Of a stretch of 64,000 bases of DNA, positions 37,764-45,561 are shown piece after piece. Below the pieces are notes generated by a model. That model searched no databases. It had not been told where the DNA came from and was given only the letters and a program-made list of their open reading frames with translations. The stretch is from Opitutia bacterium (GTDB taxonomy: Bacteria > Verrucomicrobiota > Verrucomicrobiia > Opitutales > Opitutaceae), in NCBI GenBank assembly GCA_947475065.1, contig CANJLB010000014.1, positions 27,277 through 91,276 on the forward strand, in the 5' to 3' direction. The first letter of the stretch is position 1, and every line of letters begins with the position of its first letter. Position numbers and translations under genes: made by a program.

Positions 37764-39671
37764 ATGACCTTTGCCAGCTTCTGCCTCGTCATCATCGCCT
37801 ATGCGACCGGCCTCGTCGCGCCGGGCTGGCTCGCCGCGCGGCTGCTTGGCTGGCGCCCGGTCTGGGCTTGGACGGCGGCCGTGCCGCTCTCGATGCTGTT
37901 TCTGCTGCTCGGCGTGGAGCTGCTCGACGCGATGGGAATCGCACTGCACCTCGGCCCGATGGCCGCGTGGGTGCTGGCCGGCAATGCCGGCCTCGCCTTT
38001 GCCCTGTGGAAATGGCCGCCGCCCGAACCCGCGCCCGCCGCCGTGCCGCCACGGGTGCAGGACGGGCGTTGGAGCAACTGGCTGCTGCTCGCCGGCGTCG
38101 TCTTGCTCGGCGGCCTGGCCGTGCACCGCGGGCTGCTGGCACCACTGAGCGGCTACGACACGCCGTTCCGCTGGGATTTTCTCGCCCGGCAGATGCTCCG
38201 CGAAGGATCGCTCGCGTTTTACCCCCCGCAGTCGGCGGCGGATTTCCGCGTGTATTTCCATCCGGACGGTTTCGCGCCGCTGGTCGCGGTCGGCTACTGG
38301 TGGGTCTATCTGGTGGCCGCGCCGGCCGGACCGCCGGGACCCGAGGCCGTGATGTGGCTCGTGGTGGCGCAATACCTCGGCTCGCTGGCGCTGACCGGCG
38401 GCATCGCGGCGCGCGTGGCCGGCGCGTGGCGCGCCGGCGTGCTGGCCGCGGCGGTGCTGGCGGCCACGCCGCTGTTTTTCAAGGCAGTGCTGATCGGGCA
38501 GGAAACCGGCCTGACGGCGGTCGGGCTCGCGGGCATGACACTCGCGCTGCTGCGCGCCGAAGGCGCGACGGACACCCGCGCCCTGGTGCTGGCGGGCCTG
38601 TTTGCCGGGGTCGCCGGGCTCGCGCGCGAATACGGCCCGGCGCTCGTGGCGTGCGGTGCGCTCACGCTCCTGTGGCAGCGTCCAGGCTGGCGCGCCCTGG
38701 CAGTTTTCTGCGGCGTGGCGGCACTGCTGCTCGCGCCGTGGCATATCCGAGGCTGGGTGCATGTCGGCAACCCGCTCTATGGCCATGCGCTCGGCGGGCT
38801 GTTCCCCGTCAACCCGGCGGCCGCCGGGCTGATGAAAAAATACCACGAGATCTTCGGCCTGCAAAACTTTACAATGGAAAAATGGGCGGAGGTCGGGGGA
38901 CAGCTGTTCCGCGAGGCGGGCTGGGTGTTGCTCGCAGGCATCCCGGCGACGCTGTGGCTGGCGCGGCGCGCGGGCTGGCTGGCGGGCGGCGCGGCGATGG
39001 GCTTTGCCCTCTGGCTGGCGTCCGTGGGCTACACGTCGGGCGGGCCGGGCTATGCGATGCGGGTGCTGAGCCCGGCCCTCGTGCTGCTGGCGGTCGCGGC
39101 GGCGGCGGGGCTGGAACAGCTGACACGCGGGCCGGGGCCGAGGTGGGTGCTCACCGGCGCGCTGGGCGCGACGCTGCTCTACGGGGCGTTTTGCGCGGCG
39201 GTGTTTCCCCTCTCTTCCGGCGCCGTCGCCTGGGGCCAGGTCTGGACGGCGCTCAACACCCCGGCGCAGCCCGCGATGGCCGAGCGCGGGCTGGCCGACA
39301 AAGCCGACAAAAGTCTGGCCCAACTGCTGGCACCGGGCACGCGCATACTCACCGAAAATGCCTACGCCCACGCGGTGCTTGCCGACGCCAACAGCGGGTG
39401 CGACCTCGTGCCGATCTGGAGTCCCGAGGTGGCGTTTCTTTTCGACCCCAAGCTAAGCGCGGCCGAACAGCGACGGCGGCTGCGCGAGCTCAAGATCACG
39501 CTGCTCCTGCTCTACCCTGGCAGCCCGAACACCGCCTACCTGATGGAAAGCTCGCCGTTCTACCGCGCCAATGTGACCAAGGGCAGCGACGGATCCTACA
39601 ACGTCAAATGGCGCGTGGTGAAGCAGGCGGGGAACATTTTTGCGATCTGCGAAATCCCTGCGAGCGACTGA
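37764..39671 (+). CDS. GT-C-fold integral membrane glycosyltransferase-like protein
   Basis: A 635-residue protein with about 12 hydrophobic helices in the first 470 residues and a soluble C-terminal domain of about 160. The arrangement (LSGYDTPFRWDFLARQML near the first large loop, then AREYGPALVACGALTLLW, LAPWHIRGWVHVGNPLYG) resembles the dolichyl-phosphate-sugar using GT-C/ArnT-like transferases of lipid and protein glycosylation. An acidic D/E site in the first periplasmic loop is present (YDTPFRWD). The ATG at 37764 (MTFASFCLVII) begins the first helix. The substrate is unknown. It is followed by a small membrane protein. Confidence 0.75.
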   Translation: MTFASFCLVIIAYATGLVAPGWLAARLLGWRPVWAWTAAVPLSMLFLLLGVELLDAMGIALHLGPMAAWVLAGNAGLAFALWKWPPPEPAPAAVPPRVQDGRWSNWLLLAGVVLLGGLAVHRGLLAPLSGYDTPFRWDFLARQMLREGSLAFYPPQSAADFRVYFHPDGFAPLVAVGYWWVYLVAAPAGPPGPEAVMWLVVAQYLGSLALTGGIAARVAGAWRAGVLAAAVLAATPLFFKAVLIGQETGLTAVGLAGMTLALLRAEGATDTRALVLAGLFAGVAGLAREYGPALVACGALTLLWQRPGWRALAVFCGVAALLLAPWHIRGWVHVGNPLYGHALGGLFPVNPAAAGLMKKYHEIFGLQNFTMEKWAEVGGQLFREAGWVLLAGIPATLWLARRAGWLAGGAAMGFALWLASVGYTSGGPGYAMRVLSPALVLLAVAAAAGLEQLTRGPGPRWVLTGALGATLLYGAFCAAVFPLSSGAVAWGQVWTALNTPAQPAMAERGLADKADKSLAQLLAPGTRILTENAYAHAVLADANSGCDLVPIWSPEVAFLFDPKLSAAEQRRRLRELKITLLLLYPGSPNTAYLMESSPFYRANVTKGSDGSYNVKWRVVKQAGNIFAICEIPASD

Positions 39672-39814
39672 GGGCTGCGACCGGGTCAGGGTCATCGGGC
39701 CCTGGCTGGAGGTCAGGCCCGCCACCGATGGCCGGGAAACAGAATTTGACCCGGCCAACCATGGTGGTTTCCTACGACTTCATACGAACCCCGGCCGGAC
39801 CGGCCAAAAAACTT

Positions 39815-40267
39815 ATGCGCCCACAGGATCACCAGACCGCATTGTTCACGTATCCCATCATCGTGACCGTGTTGCTGCTGCAAACGGCGCGCGGGGCGGC
39901 CCAGATGATCGTCGCCGGCATAATGGTGGTTGCCACCGTGTTCTTCGTCCGGCTCGCCGCCCATTACATCTGGACGCCGCTCTTCAAAAAAACCGGTTTC
40001 TGGACCACGAGCCTGCTGCTGGGGGGCAGCATCATCGCCGGGGGTCTCGCGATGGTAGCCGCCGGCGCAACGCTGGGCCGCCCGGCCGGCTTTGCGTTGA
40101 AACTGGTCTCTGCGGCCACCGCGGCCGGCCTCCTGTGCAGTTGGGCGCTGGCCGCCATGCGCTGCGCGCAGGATAAGCCGCGCGCAACCGGACAATCACG
40201 CGGGCACCCACACTCGGTCCTGTTTCGTCCGTCACCGCCCCGCACCCGGCTCCGGCCGGCCCGCTGA
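39815..40267 (+). CDS. small polytopic membrane protein of unknown function
   Basis: A 150-residue protein with four predicted hydrophobic segments (PIIVTVLLLQTARGAAQMIV, AGIMVVATVFFVRLAAHYIW, TTSLLLGGSIIAGGLAMVAA, LKLVSAATAAGLLCSWALAA), a short basic-acidic N-terminus and an Arg/Pro-rich tail. No family was recognised. An in-frame ATG at 39761 would give 168 residues. It lies 143 bases after the GT-C gene and 156 before glnD on the same strand. The hydrophobic periodicity supports coding. Confidence 0.55.
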   Translation: MRPQDHQTALFTYPIIVTVLLLQTARGAAQMIVAGIMVVATVFFVRLAAHYIWTPLFKKTGFWTTSLLLGGSIIAGGLAMVAAGATLGRPAGFALKLVSAATAAGLLCSWALAAMRCAQDKPRATGQSRGHPHSVLFRPSPPRTRLRPAR

Positions 40268-40423
40268 GCGCGGTGCAGCCGCAATCCCCGGCCGGCCGCG
40301 CCACGCGGGCGGACGGACGGGCAGCCGAGCCATGGCCGCAGGCAAGTTCCAGGGCCGGCCGCAGTCCCCGCCGCATTTACCGCTTTGCCCGAGCAGGAAA
40401 TTGCCCTTGCCTCAGGGACGCAT

Positions 40424-43252
40424 ATGTCCGGCCGCATCCACAAGCACGCGCACACGCGCCTCAATTTCACCAGCGAGGTGCCGGTGGCGGCGCGGCTGGC
40501 CGCGTGCCGGACGTTTCTCCGCCTCGAAAGCGCGATGATCCGCATGCGGCACGACGCGGGCGAGCCGGGACTCGCCGTGGCGCGCGCCCGGTCGGAGCTC
40601 GTGGACGAGCTGCTCCGGCACCTGTTCGACTCCGCGCTGGCCGGCTATGCGCGGACGCACGGCGAGCCGCCCTCGCCGGTGGCGCTGGTCGCGCTGGGCG
40701 GCTACGGGCGCTCGGAGCTGTCGCCGCTCAGCGACATTGACATCATGTTTCTCTTTCCGTCGAAGGCGAAGCCTGCGGTGGTGCAGCCCCTCCAGCAGCA
40801 TCTCATCAATGAAATTCTCTACCCGCTGTGGGACTGCGGGCTGAAGGTCGGCCACTCGACGCGCACGGTCGAGGAGGCCTTTGCCGAGGCGCGCAAGGAC
40901 ATCCAGACGAAAACCGCGCTGCTGGAGGCGCGGCTCATTGCCGGGGCGGCGCCGCTCTTCGAGGGCTTCGCCACGGCCTACCGCAGCTTTTACACGACGG
41001 AGAAACCGCTCGACTACATCGCCGCACGCCTGGCCGACCAGGCCGACCGCCGCGCCAAGCACGGCCACACCGTCTTTCTCCAGGAGCCGGACATCAAGAA
41101 CGGCGTCGGCGGCCTGCGCGACTTCCAGAACGCGGTCTGGATGGCGCGGGTGAAGTTCGGCGTCACCGGCCTCGACGAGCTGGCCGCGCAAAATTACCTG
41201 CGAAAAAGCGAGCTGCGCGACTTCCAGCGCGCCTATGACTTCCTCCTGCGCGCGCGCAACGAGCTGCATTTTCTAAGCAAGCGCCCGACCGACCTGCTCG
41301 ACCTCGCCGTGCAACCGCGCGTCGCCGCCGGCCTCGGCTACGCGAACCGCGACGAACTGGGCCGCATCGAGCAGTTCATGCACGACTACTACCGGGCGGC
41401 GCAGACCATCCATCGCATCGCCAAGATCGCCGAGCACCGCCTGGCGCTCGGGGCGGGGCCCGCGGCGGGCGGCGGCGGTTTTTCCTTCCGCTCGCTAGTC
41501 CGCGCCACGCGGTTTCAAAAAACGAAGCGGGTGGACGGCTTCATCGTGCGCGGCAGCGAGCTGGGCGCGGAGACGGAGGACGTGTTCCGCGCCGACCCGG
41601 TGCGGCTCGTGCGGGTGTTCCGCCACTGCCAGCAGCTGCAGGCCCAGCCGGACTTCGCGCTCCAGACACTCATCCACGACTCGCTGCCGCTCATCACCCG
41701 GAAGGTCCGCCAGTCGGCCGACGCGTGCATCAGCTTCCGCGCGATCCTGGACGAGGCCGGGGCGGTGTTTCCCACACTCAGCCTGATGCACGAGCTGGGC
41801 GTGCTCGGGCGGTTCATTCCGGAGTTCAAGGCGCTCACCTGCCTCGTGCAGCATGAGTTTTATCACCGCTATACGGCCGACATCCACACGCTGAATACCA
41901 TCCGCGAGCTCGATCTCATCTTCACGCAGGCCGACCCCGTGAGCCTGAAATACCGCGCCACCCTGCACGAGACTGCCCGCCCCACGCTCCTCTATCTCAC
42001 GCTGCTGCTGCACGACATCGGCAAGGCCCGCGGCATCAAGGGCCATGCCGAGAGCGGAGTGGAGATCGCGCGCCCCTTCCTCGCCCGGCTCGGCGTCACG
42101 GCGGCCGAGAGCGAGCTGGTGGTGTTTCTCATCAAAAATCATCTCGCGATGGCACGGTTCTGGCAGAAGCGGGATGTGGATGATCCCGCCACCGCCACCG
42201 CCTTCGCCCAGCTCGTGCCTGACGCCGAGCAGCTCCGGTTTCTCTATGTGCACACCTACTGCGACGCGCGCGGCACCGCCGCCGGCCTGTGGAACGGCTA
42301 CAAGGACACGCTCCACACCGGCCTCTACCGCGCCACGCTCGAGCACCTGACGCACGGCCCCGCCCTCGCCGCCCGCCACACCCAGCGCCTCCCCATGCTC
42401 CAGCAGGAACTCATCGCCCAAAAAATCTCCGGCGTCAGCCCGGAGGAGATCACCGCGCACTTTCAGCTCCTCCCCGAGCGCTATTTCATCCAGACCGACC
42501 CCGGCGAGATCGCCCTGCATCTGCGCATGGTCAGCCGCCTGCTCGCGGCCATCGCCGCCGCCGATTCCGTCGGTTCGCTCCGGCCCGTCATTGAGTGGCA
42601 CGACGACCTCAACCGCTCGCTCACCGTCGTGCACGTGGTCACGTGGGACCGCGCCGGGCTGTTCTACAAGCTGGCCGGCGCCTTTGGCGTCGCCGGCCTC
42701 TCCATCCTCGGCGCCAAGGTCATCTCGCGCACCGACCACATCGCCATTGACACCTTCCACGTCGTGGACCCGGCGCGCGGCGGGATCGTGCAAAACGCCC
42801 GGGCGCAGGATACCTTTGCCCGCACGGTCGAGGATGCGCTCATGCGGCAGCGCGATCTCCTCCCCGACATCCTGGCGCAGGCCAAAAAACACGCCGCCAG
42901 CCGCCTCCTCACCCTGTCCACGGGCGACACGTTGCACACTTCCTTCCCGCCCACGGTGGACGTCTATCACGAGCTCTCGATGCAGCGCATCATCGTCGAA
43001 GTGCAGGCCCGCGACGAGATCGGCCTGCTCTTCCGGCTGGCCAAGGCCATCTCCGACCACCGCTTCGACATCACCTTTGCGCGCATCGGCACCGAGCGCG
43101 GCGTGGCCATTGACACCTTTTACATCGAGGACGAAAACAACGCCCCGCTGGCCGACGCCGCCCGCCTCACCGCCCTGCGCGCCGCCCTGCAGGAAATCAT
43201 CGCGCCGACGCCGCCCGCCGAGCCGCCGGTGCTCGCAGCCGCCCCGGCCTGA
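40424..43252 (+). CDS. glnD: PII uridylyltransferase/uridylyl-removing enzyme
   Basis: The bifunctional nitrogen sensor adds or removes UMP from PII according to glutamine. The product is 942 residues. The nucleotidyltransferase motif GGYGRSELSPLSDID is at about 92-106, a helical linker follows, the HD hydrolase centre is in LLLHDIGKARGIKGH (about 527-541), and two C-terminal ACT domains bind glutamine (VVTWDRAGLFYKLAG and VQARDEIGLLFRLAK, about 736 and 856). All domains look intact. The start MSGRIHKHAH follows an in-frame ATG 13 codons upstream at 40385. With the sigma-54-like promoter of glnII it points to classical nitrogen control; PII itself is outside the window. Confidence 0.95.
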   Translation: MSGRIHKHAHTRLNFTSEVPVAARLAACRTFLRLESAMIRMRHDAGEPGLAVARARSELVDELLRHLFDSALAGYARTHGEPPSPVALVALGGYGRSELSPLSDIDIMFLFPSKAKPAVVQPLQQHLINEILYPLWDCGLKVGHSTRTVEEAFAEARKDIQTKTALLEARLIAGAAPLFEGFATAYRSFYTTEKPLDYIAARLADQADRRAKHGHTVFLQEPDIKNGVGGLRDFQNAVWMARVKFGVTGLDELAAQNYLRKSELRDFQRAYDFLLRARNELHFLSKRPTDLLDLAVQPRVAAGLGYANRDELGRIEQFMHDYYRAAQTIHRIAKIAEHRLALGAGPAAGGGGFSFRSLVRATRFQKTKRVDGFIVRGSELGAETEDVFRADPVRLVRVFRHCQQLQAQPDFALQTLIHDSLPLITRKVRQSADACISFRAILDEAGAVFPTLSLMHELGVLGRFIPEFKALTCLVQHEFYHRYTADIHTLNTIRELDLIFTQADPVSLKYRATLHETARPTLLYLTLLLHDIGKARGIKGHAESGVEIARPFLARLGVTAAESELVVFLIKNHLAMARFWQKRDVDDPATATAFAQLVPDAEQLRFLYVHTYCDARGTAAGLWNGYKDTLHTGLYRATLEHLTHGPALAARHTQRLPMLQQELIAQKISGVSPEEITAHFQLLPERYFIQTDPGEIALHLRMVSRLLAAIAAADSVGSLRPVIEWHDDLNRSLTVVHVVTWDRAGLFYKLAGAFGVAGLSILGAKVISRTDHIAIDTFHVVDPARGGIVQNARAQDTFARTVEDALMRQRDLLPDILAQAKKHAASRLLTLSTGDTLHTSFPPTVDVYHELSMQRIIVEVQARDEIGLLFRLAKAISDHRFDITFARIGTERGVAIDTFYIEDENNAPLADAARLTALRAALQEIIAPTPPAEPPVLAAAPA

Positions 43253-43421
43253 AGCCGCCCGGCCGGGCGCAGCGCCGCTCCCCGGCGCAAGGAGACCCCG
43301 GCCCGCCGCCCAACCCGGAGGCGGCGGGAAATTGGGCAAACCCGGGCCAGGCCGGGCACAACGGCCCCGCCCCTTGGAACCGAACGCGATGGGATGAAAA
43401 TTGGGCTTGCAACGACTAAAG

Positions 43422-43439
43422 TTTCTGTAATTACTGAAA
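43422..43439. promoter_or_regulatory. candidate GbsR operator
   Basis: TTTCTGTAATTACTGAAA is an 18-bp palindrome with one mismatch pair, ending four bases before the gbsR ATG in an AT-rich patch. The position implies autorepression. The protein-site link is inferred. Confidence 0.5.
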
Positions 43440-43443
43440 ACAC

Positions 43444-43986
43444 ATGAAACTTACACCGGTCATGCAGAAATTTGTCCTCCACTGGGGTGAGATGGGCTGC
43501 CGCTGGGGCGTCACCCGCTCCGTCGCCCAGGTGCACGCGCTCCTCATGCTCTCGCCCGCGCCGCTCCCGGCCGACGAGATCGGCGAGACGCTCGGCGTCG
43601 CCCGCTCCAACGTCAGCACCAGCCTCAAGGAGCTTCAGGGCTGGGGGCTGGCGCGCATCGTCCATGTCTTCGGCGACCGGCGCGAGCACTTTGAGACACT
43701 GGGCGACGTGTGGGAGATGTTCCAGGTCATCCTGCGCGAGCGCAAGAAACGCGAGCTCGACCCGACGCTCGTCACGCTGCGCGACTGCGCGGCCGAGGCC
43801 GCCGCCAACCCCGGCGGCGGCAAGGCCGACCAGACCGTCGCGGAGCACTTCGCCCGCCGCATCGCCGGGCTGACGGAGTTCATCGAGCTGTCCTCCAGCT
43901 GGGCGGAACGCGGCCAGGCGCTCGCGCCGAAAAACGCCAAACGCCTCTTCCAGCTCGGCGACAAAATATTCCGCCTCGTGGGCTGA
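43444..43986 (+). CDS. GbsR/MarR-family transcriptional regulator
   Basis: A 180-residue winged-helix regulator of the GbsR clade. The DNA-binding part is visible in the first 90 residues: ADEIGETLGVARSNVSTSLK and ELQGWGLARIVHVFGDRREHF. The C-terminal ~90 residues are helical with IELSSSWAERGQAL near the end. GbsR of Bacillus is a choline-sensing repressor of glycine betaine genes, but relatives in other phyla are mostly uncharacterised. It heads a cassette with a four-helix membrane protein and a TIGR01777 epimerase. A palindrome directly upstream suggests self-control. Confidence 0.9.
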   Translation: MKLTPVMQKFVLHWGEMGCRWGVTRSVAQVHALLMLSPAPLPADEIGETLGVARSNVSTSLKELQGWGLARIVHVFGDRREHFETLGDVWEMFQVILRERKKRELDPTLVTLRDCAAEAAANPGGGKADQTVAEHFARRIAGLTEFIELSSSWAERGQALAPKNAKRLFQLGDKIFRLVG

Positions 43987-44075
43987 CTGGCATGCGCCAC
44001 CTCGGGCCGCGCCTCCCGCCCTCCAGTTATTTCCGCCCCGAAAAATCCCCGTCCTCGACCTCTCCGTTTCCCGCC

Positions 44076-44474
44076 ATGAACTACACCATCCAGGCCTATC
44101 TCATCTATCTCCCGGTTTCGGTCGCGATGACCGTCTGGGTCGCGCGAACGCTGCACCGCAACGGCCGCGTCTTCCTCGTGCAGGCGTTTCGCGGCAACGA
44201 GGCGATGGCCGACTCGGTCAACCACCTGCTCGTCGTCGGCTTTTACCTCATCAACGTCGGCTTCATCACGATGGCGCTGCGCTACGGCGACAAACCGCAG
44301 GACCTGCAGGCGATGATCGAGTTTCTCAGCACGAAGCTCGGGGTCGTGCTGCTCGTGCTCGGCGCGATGCATTTCTTCAACCTGTTCAACTTCGACAAAA
44401 TGCGCCGCAAGGGACTGCGCCCCCCCACCGCAGGCGAGCCGCTCCCCGTGCCTCTGCCGAGGCTGCATCCCTGA
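44076..44474 (+). CDS. GbsR-linked integral membrane protein
   Basis: A 132-residue protein with three or four hydrophobic helices (YLIYLPVSVAMTVWVARTLH, HLLVVGFYLINVGFITMALR, LSTKLGVVLLVLGAMHFFNL). The N-terminus MNYTIQAYLIY and the loop RGNEAMADSVNHLL are polar. No enzymatic motif is seen. It lies 89 bases after gbsR and 39 before the epimerase, all on the same strand, so the three probably form one transcript. The function is unknown; a membrane sensor or transporter accessory role is speculative. Confidence 0.75.
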   Translation: MNYTIQAYLIYLPVSVAMTVWVARTLHRNGRVFLVQAFRGNEAMADSVNHLLVVGFYLINVGFITMALRYGDKPQDLQAMIEFLSTKLGVVLLVLGAMHFFNLFNFDKMRRKGLRPPTAGEPLPVPLPRLHP

Positions 44475-44483
44475 GTGCAACGC

Positions 44484-44504
44484 GGTGGACCCAGCGGACC
44501 CGCC
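44484..44504. repeat. possible decayed single hairpin of the palindromic element
   Basis: GGTGGACCC-AGC-GGACCCGCC agrees with the second hairpin of the kdsB element at 17 of 21 positions and is followed by the same CCTA. It is poorly self-complementary, so it may be a remnant or chance. It lies just before the epimerase start. Confidence 0.25.
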
Positions 44505-44513
44505 CTACCCCCC

Positions 44514-45467
44514 ATGAAAATCATCCTCCCCGGCGGCAGCGGCCAGGTCGGTCGCGTGCTCACCCGCGCCCTTCTCGCCGAGGGCCATGAATGCGTCGTT
44601 CTCACCCGCCGCCCCGGCGTGACCGCAACCACGGCCGGCCGGCGCGAGGTCGCCTGGGACGCCCGAACCCCCGGGCCATGGGCCGCCGAGATCGAGGGGG
44701 CCGACGCCGTCATCAACCTCGCCGGCCGCACCGTGGACTGCCGATACAACGAAAGGAACCTCGCCGTCATGCTGGCCTCGCGCGTGGACTCGACCCGCGT
44801 CATCGGGCAGGCGATCGCCGCGGCGAAAAATCCCCCGCGCGTCTGGCTCCAAGCCGCCACCGCCACGATCTACGGCCATCGTTACGATGCGCCGAACGAC
44901 GAAGAGACCGGCCTCATCGGAGACCCGCCCGGCGTCCCCGCCCTGTGGGGCCGGAGCGTGGACCTCGCCAAGGCATGGGAAGCCGAAATCCACGCCGCCA
45001 TCACTCCGCGCACCCGGAAAATCATCCTGCGCACGTCGCTCGTCATGAATCCTGATCGCGGCAGCGTGTTCCATGTGCTCGCCAGCCTCTGTCGCCTGGG
45101 CATCGGGCGGCAGGGCGACGGCCGCCAGTATGTCTCCTGGATTCACGAGCACGATTTCACCGACGCCGTGCGCTTCCTCATAGCGCGCGATGACCTCAGC
45201 GGCGCGTTCAACCTCGCCGCGCCCGGGCCGCTGCCCAACCGCGACTTCATCGCCGCGCTGCACGCCGCGCTCGGCGTCAGGCTGAGCGTGCCCGTCCCCG
45301 GCTGGGCGCTGGAGATCGGGGCGTTTTTTATCCGCACCGAGACCGAACTCCTCCTGAAAAGCCGGCGCGTGGTGCCAACCCGGCTCGTCGAAAACGGATT
45401 CTGCTTCCGCTTCCCCGACTGGCCTGCCGCCGCCGCCGAGCTGACGAAAAGGTGGCGCGAAGGCTGA
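44514..45467 (+). CDS. TIGR01777-family SDR epimerase
   Basis: A 317-residue extended short-chain dehydrogenase (SDR39U1/YfcH type). NAD(P) motif GGSGQVGRVL is at about 7-16, with AGRTVDCRYNERNL and ATATIYGHRYD forming the family's substrate region, and a C-terminal DUF1731-like end (VVPTRLVENGFCFRFPDW). The usual catalytic Tyr-xxx-Lys is weak, as is common in this family. The start MKIILPGGSGQ was chosen by the Rossmann onset; an in-frame ATG lies at 44475. Its partners are gbsR and the membrane protein, an arrangement that suggests shared control. The substrate is unknown. Confidence 0.88.
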   Translation: MKIILPGGSGQVGRVLTRALLAEGHECVVLTRRPGVTATTAGRREVAWDARTPGPWAAEIEGADAVINLAGRTVDCRYNERNLAVMLASRVDSTRVIGQAIAAAKNPPRVWLQAATATIYGHRYDAPNDEETGLIGDPPGVPALWGRSVDLAKAWEAEIHAAITPRTRKIILRTSLVMNPDRGSVFHVLASLCRLGIGRQGDGRQYVSWIHEHDFTDAVRFLIARDDLSGAFNLAAPGPLPNRDFIAALHAALGVRLSVPVPGWALEIGAFFIRTETELLLKSRRVVPTRLVENGFCFRFPDWPAAAAELTKRWREG

Positions 45468-45561
45468 CCCTGTCCTCCCATGACGCCACCATCACGTTCC
45501 CAGCGCGCCGGAGACGTCGCGCTCCACCCGCAAACAACTACGGCGCGACCGCTGCCACGCC

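Noticed and set aside
37868..40267. 799-codon open frame overlapping the GT-C gene in another frame
   Set aside because: It overlaps the membrane glycosyltransferase for most of its length and is arginine/alanine-rich. Only its 3' end (39815-40267) looks like a gene and is listed separately.
41495..43339. 614-codon minus-strand open frame opposite glnD
   Set aside because: It lies antisense to glnD, whose motifs are intact; the composition is shadow-like.
43253..43421. Palindrome-rich GC spacer after glnD as another double-hairpin element
   Set aside because: CGGCCCCGCC occurs, but no matching partner arm and no second hairpin were found.
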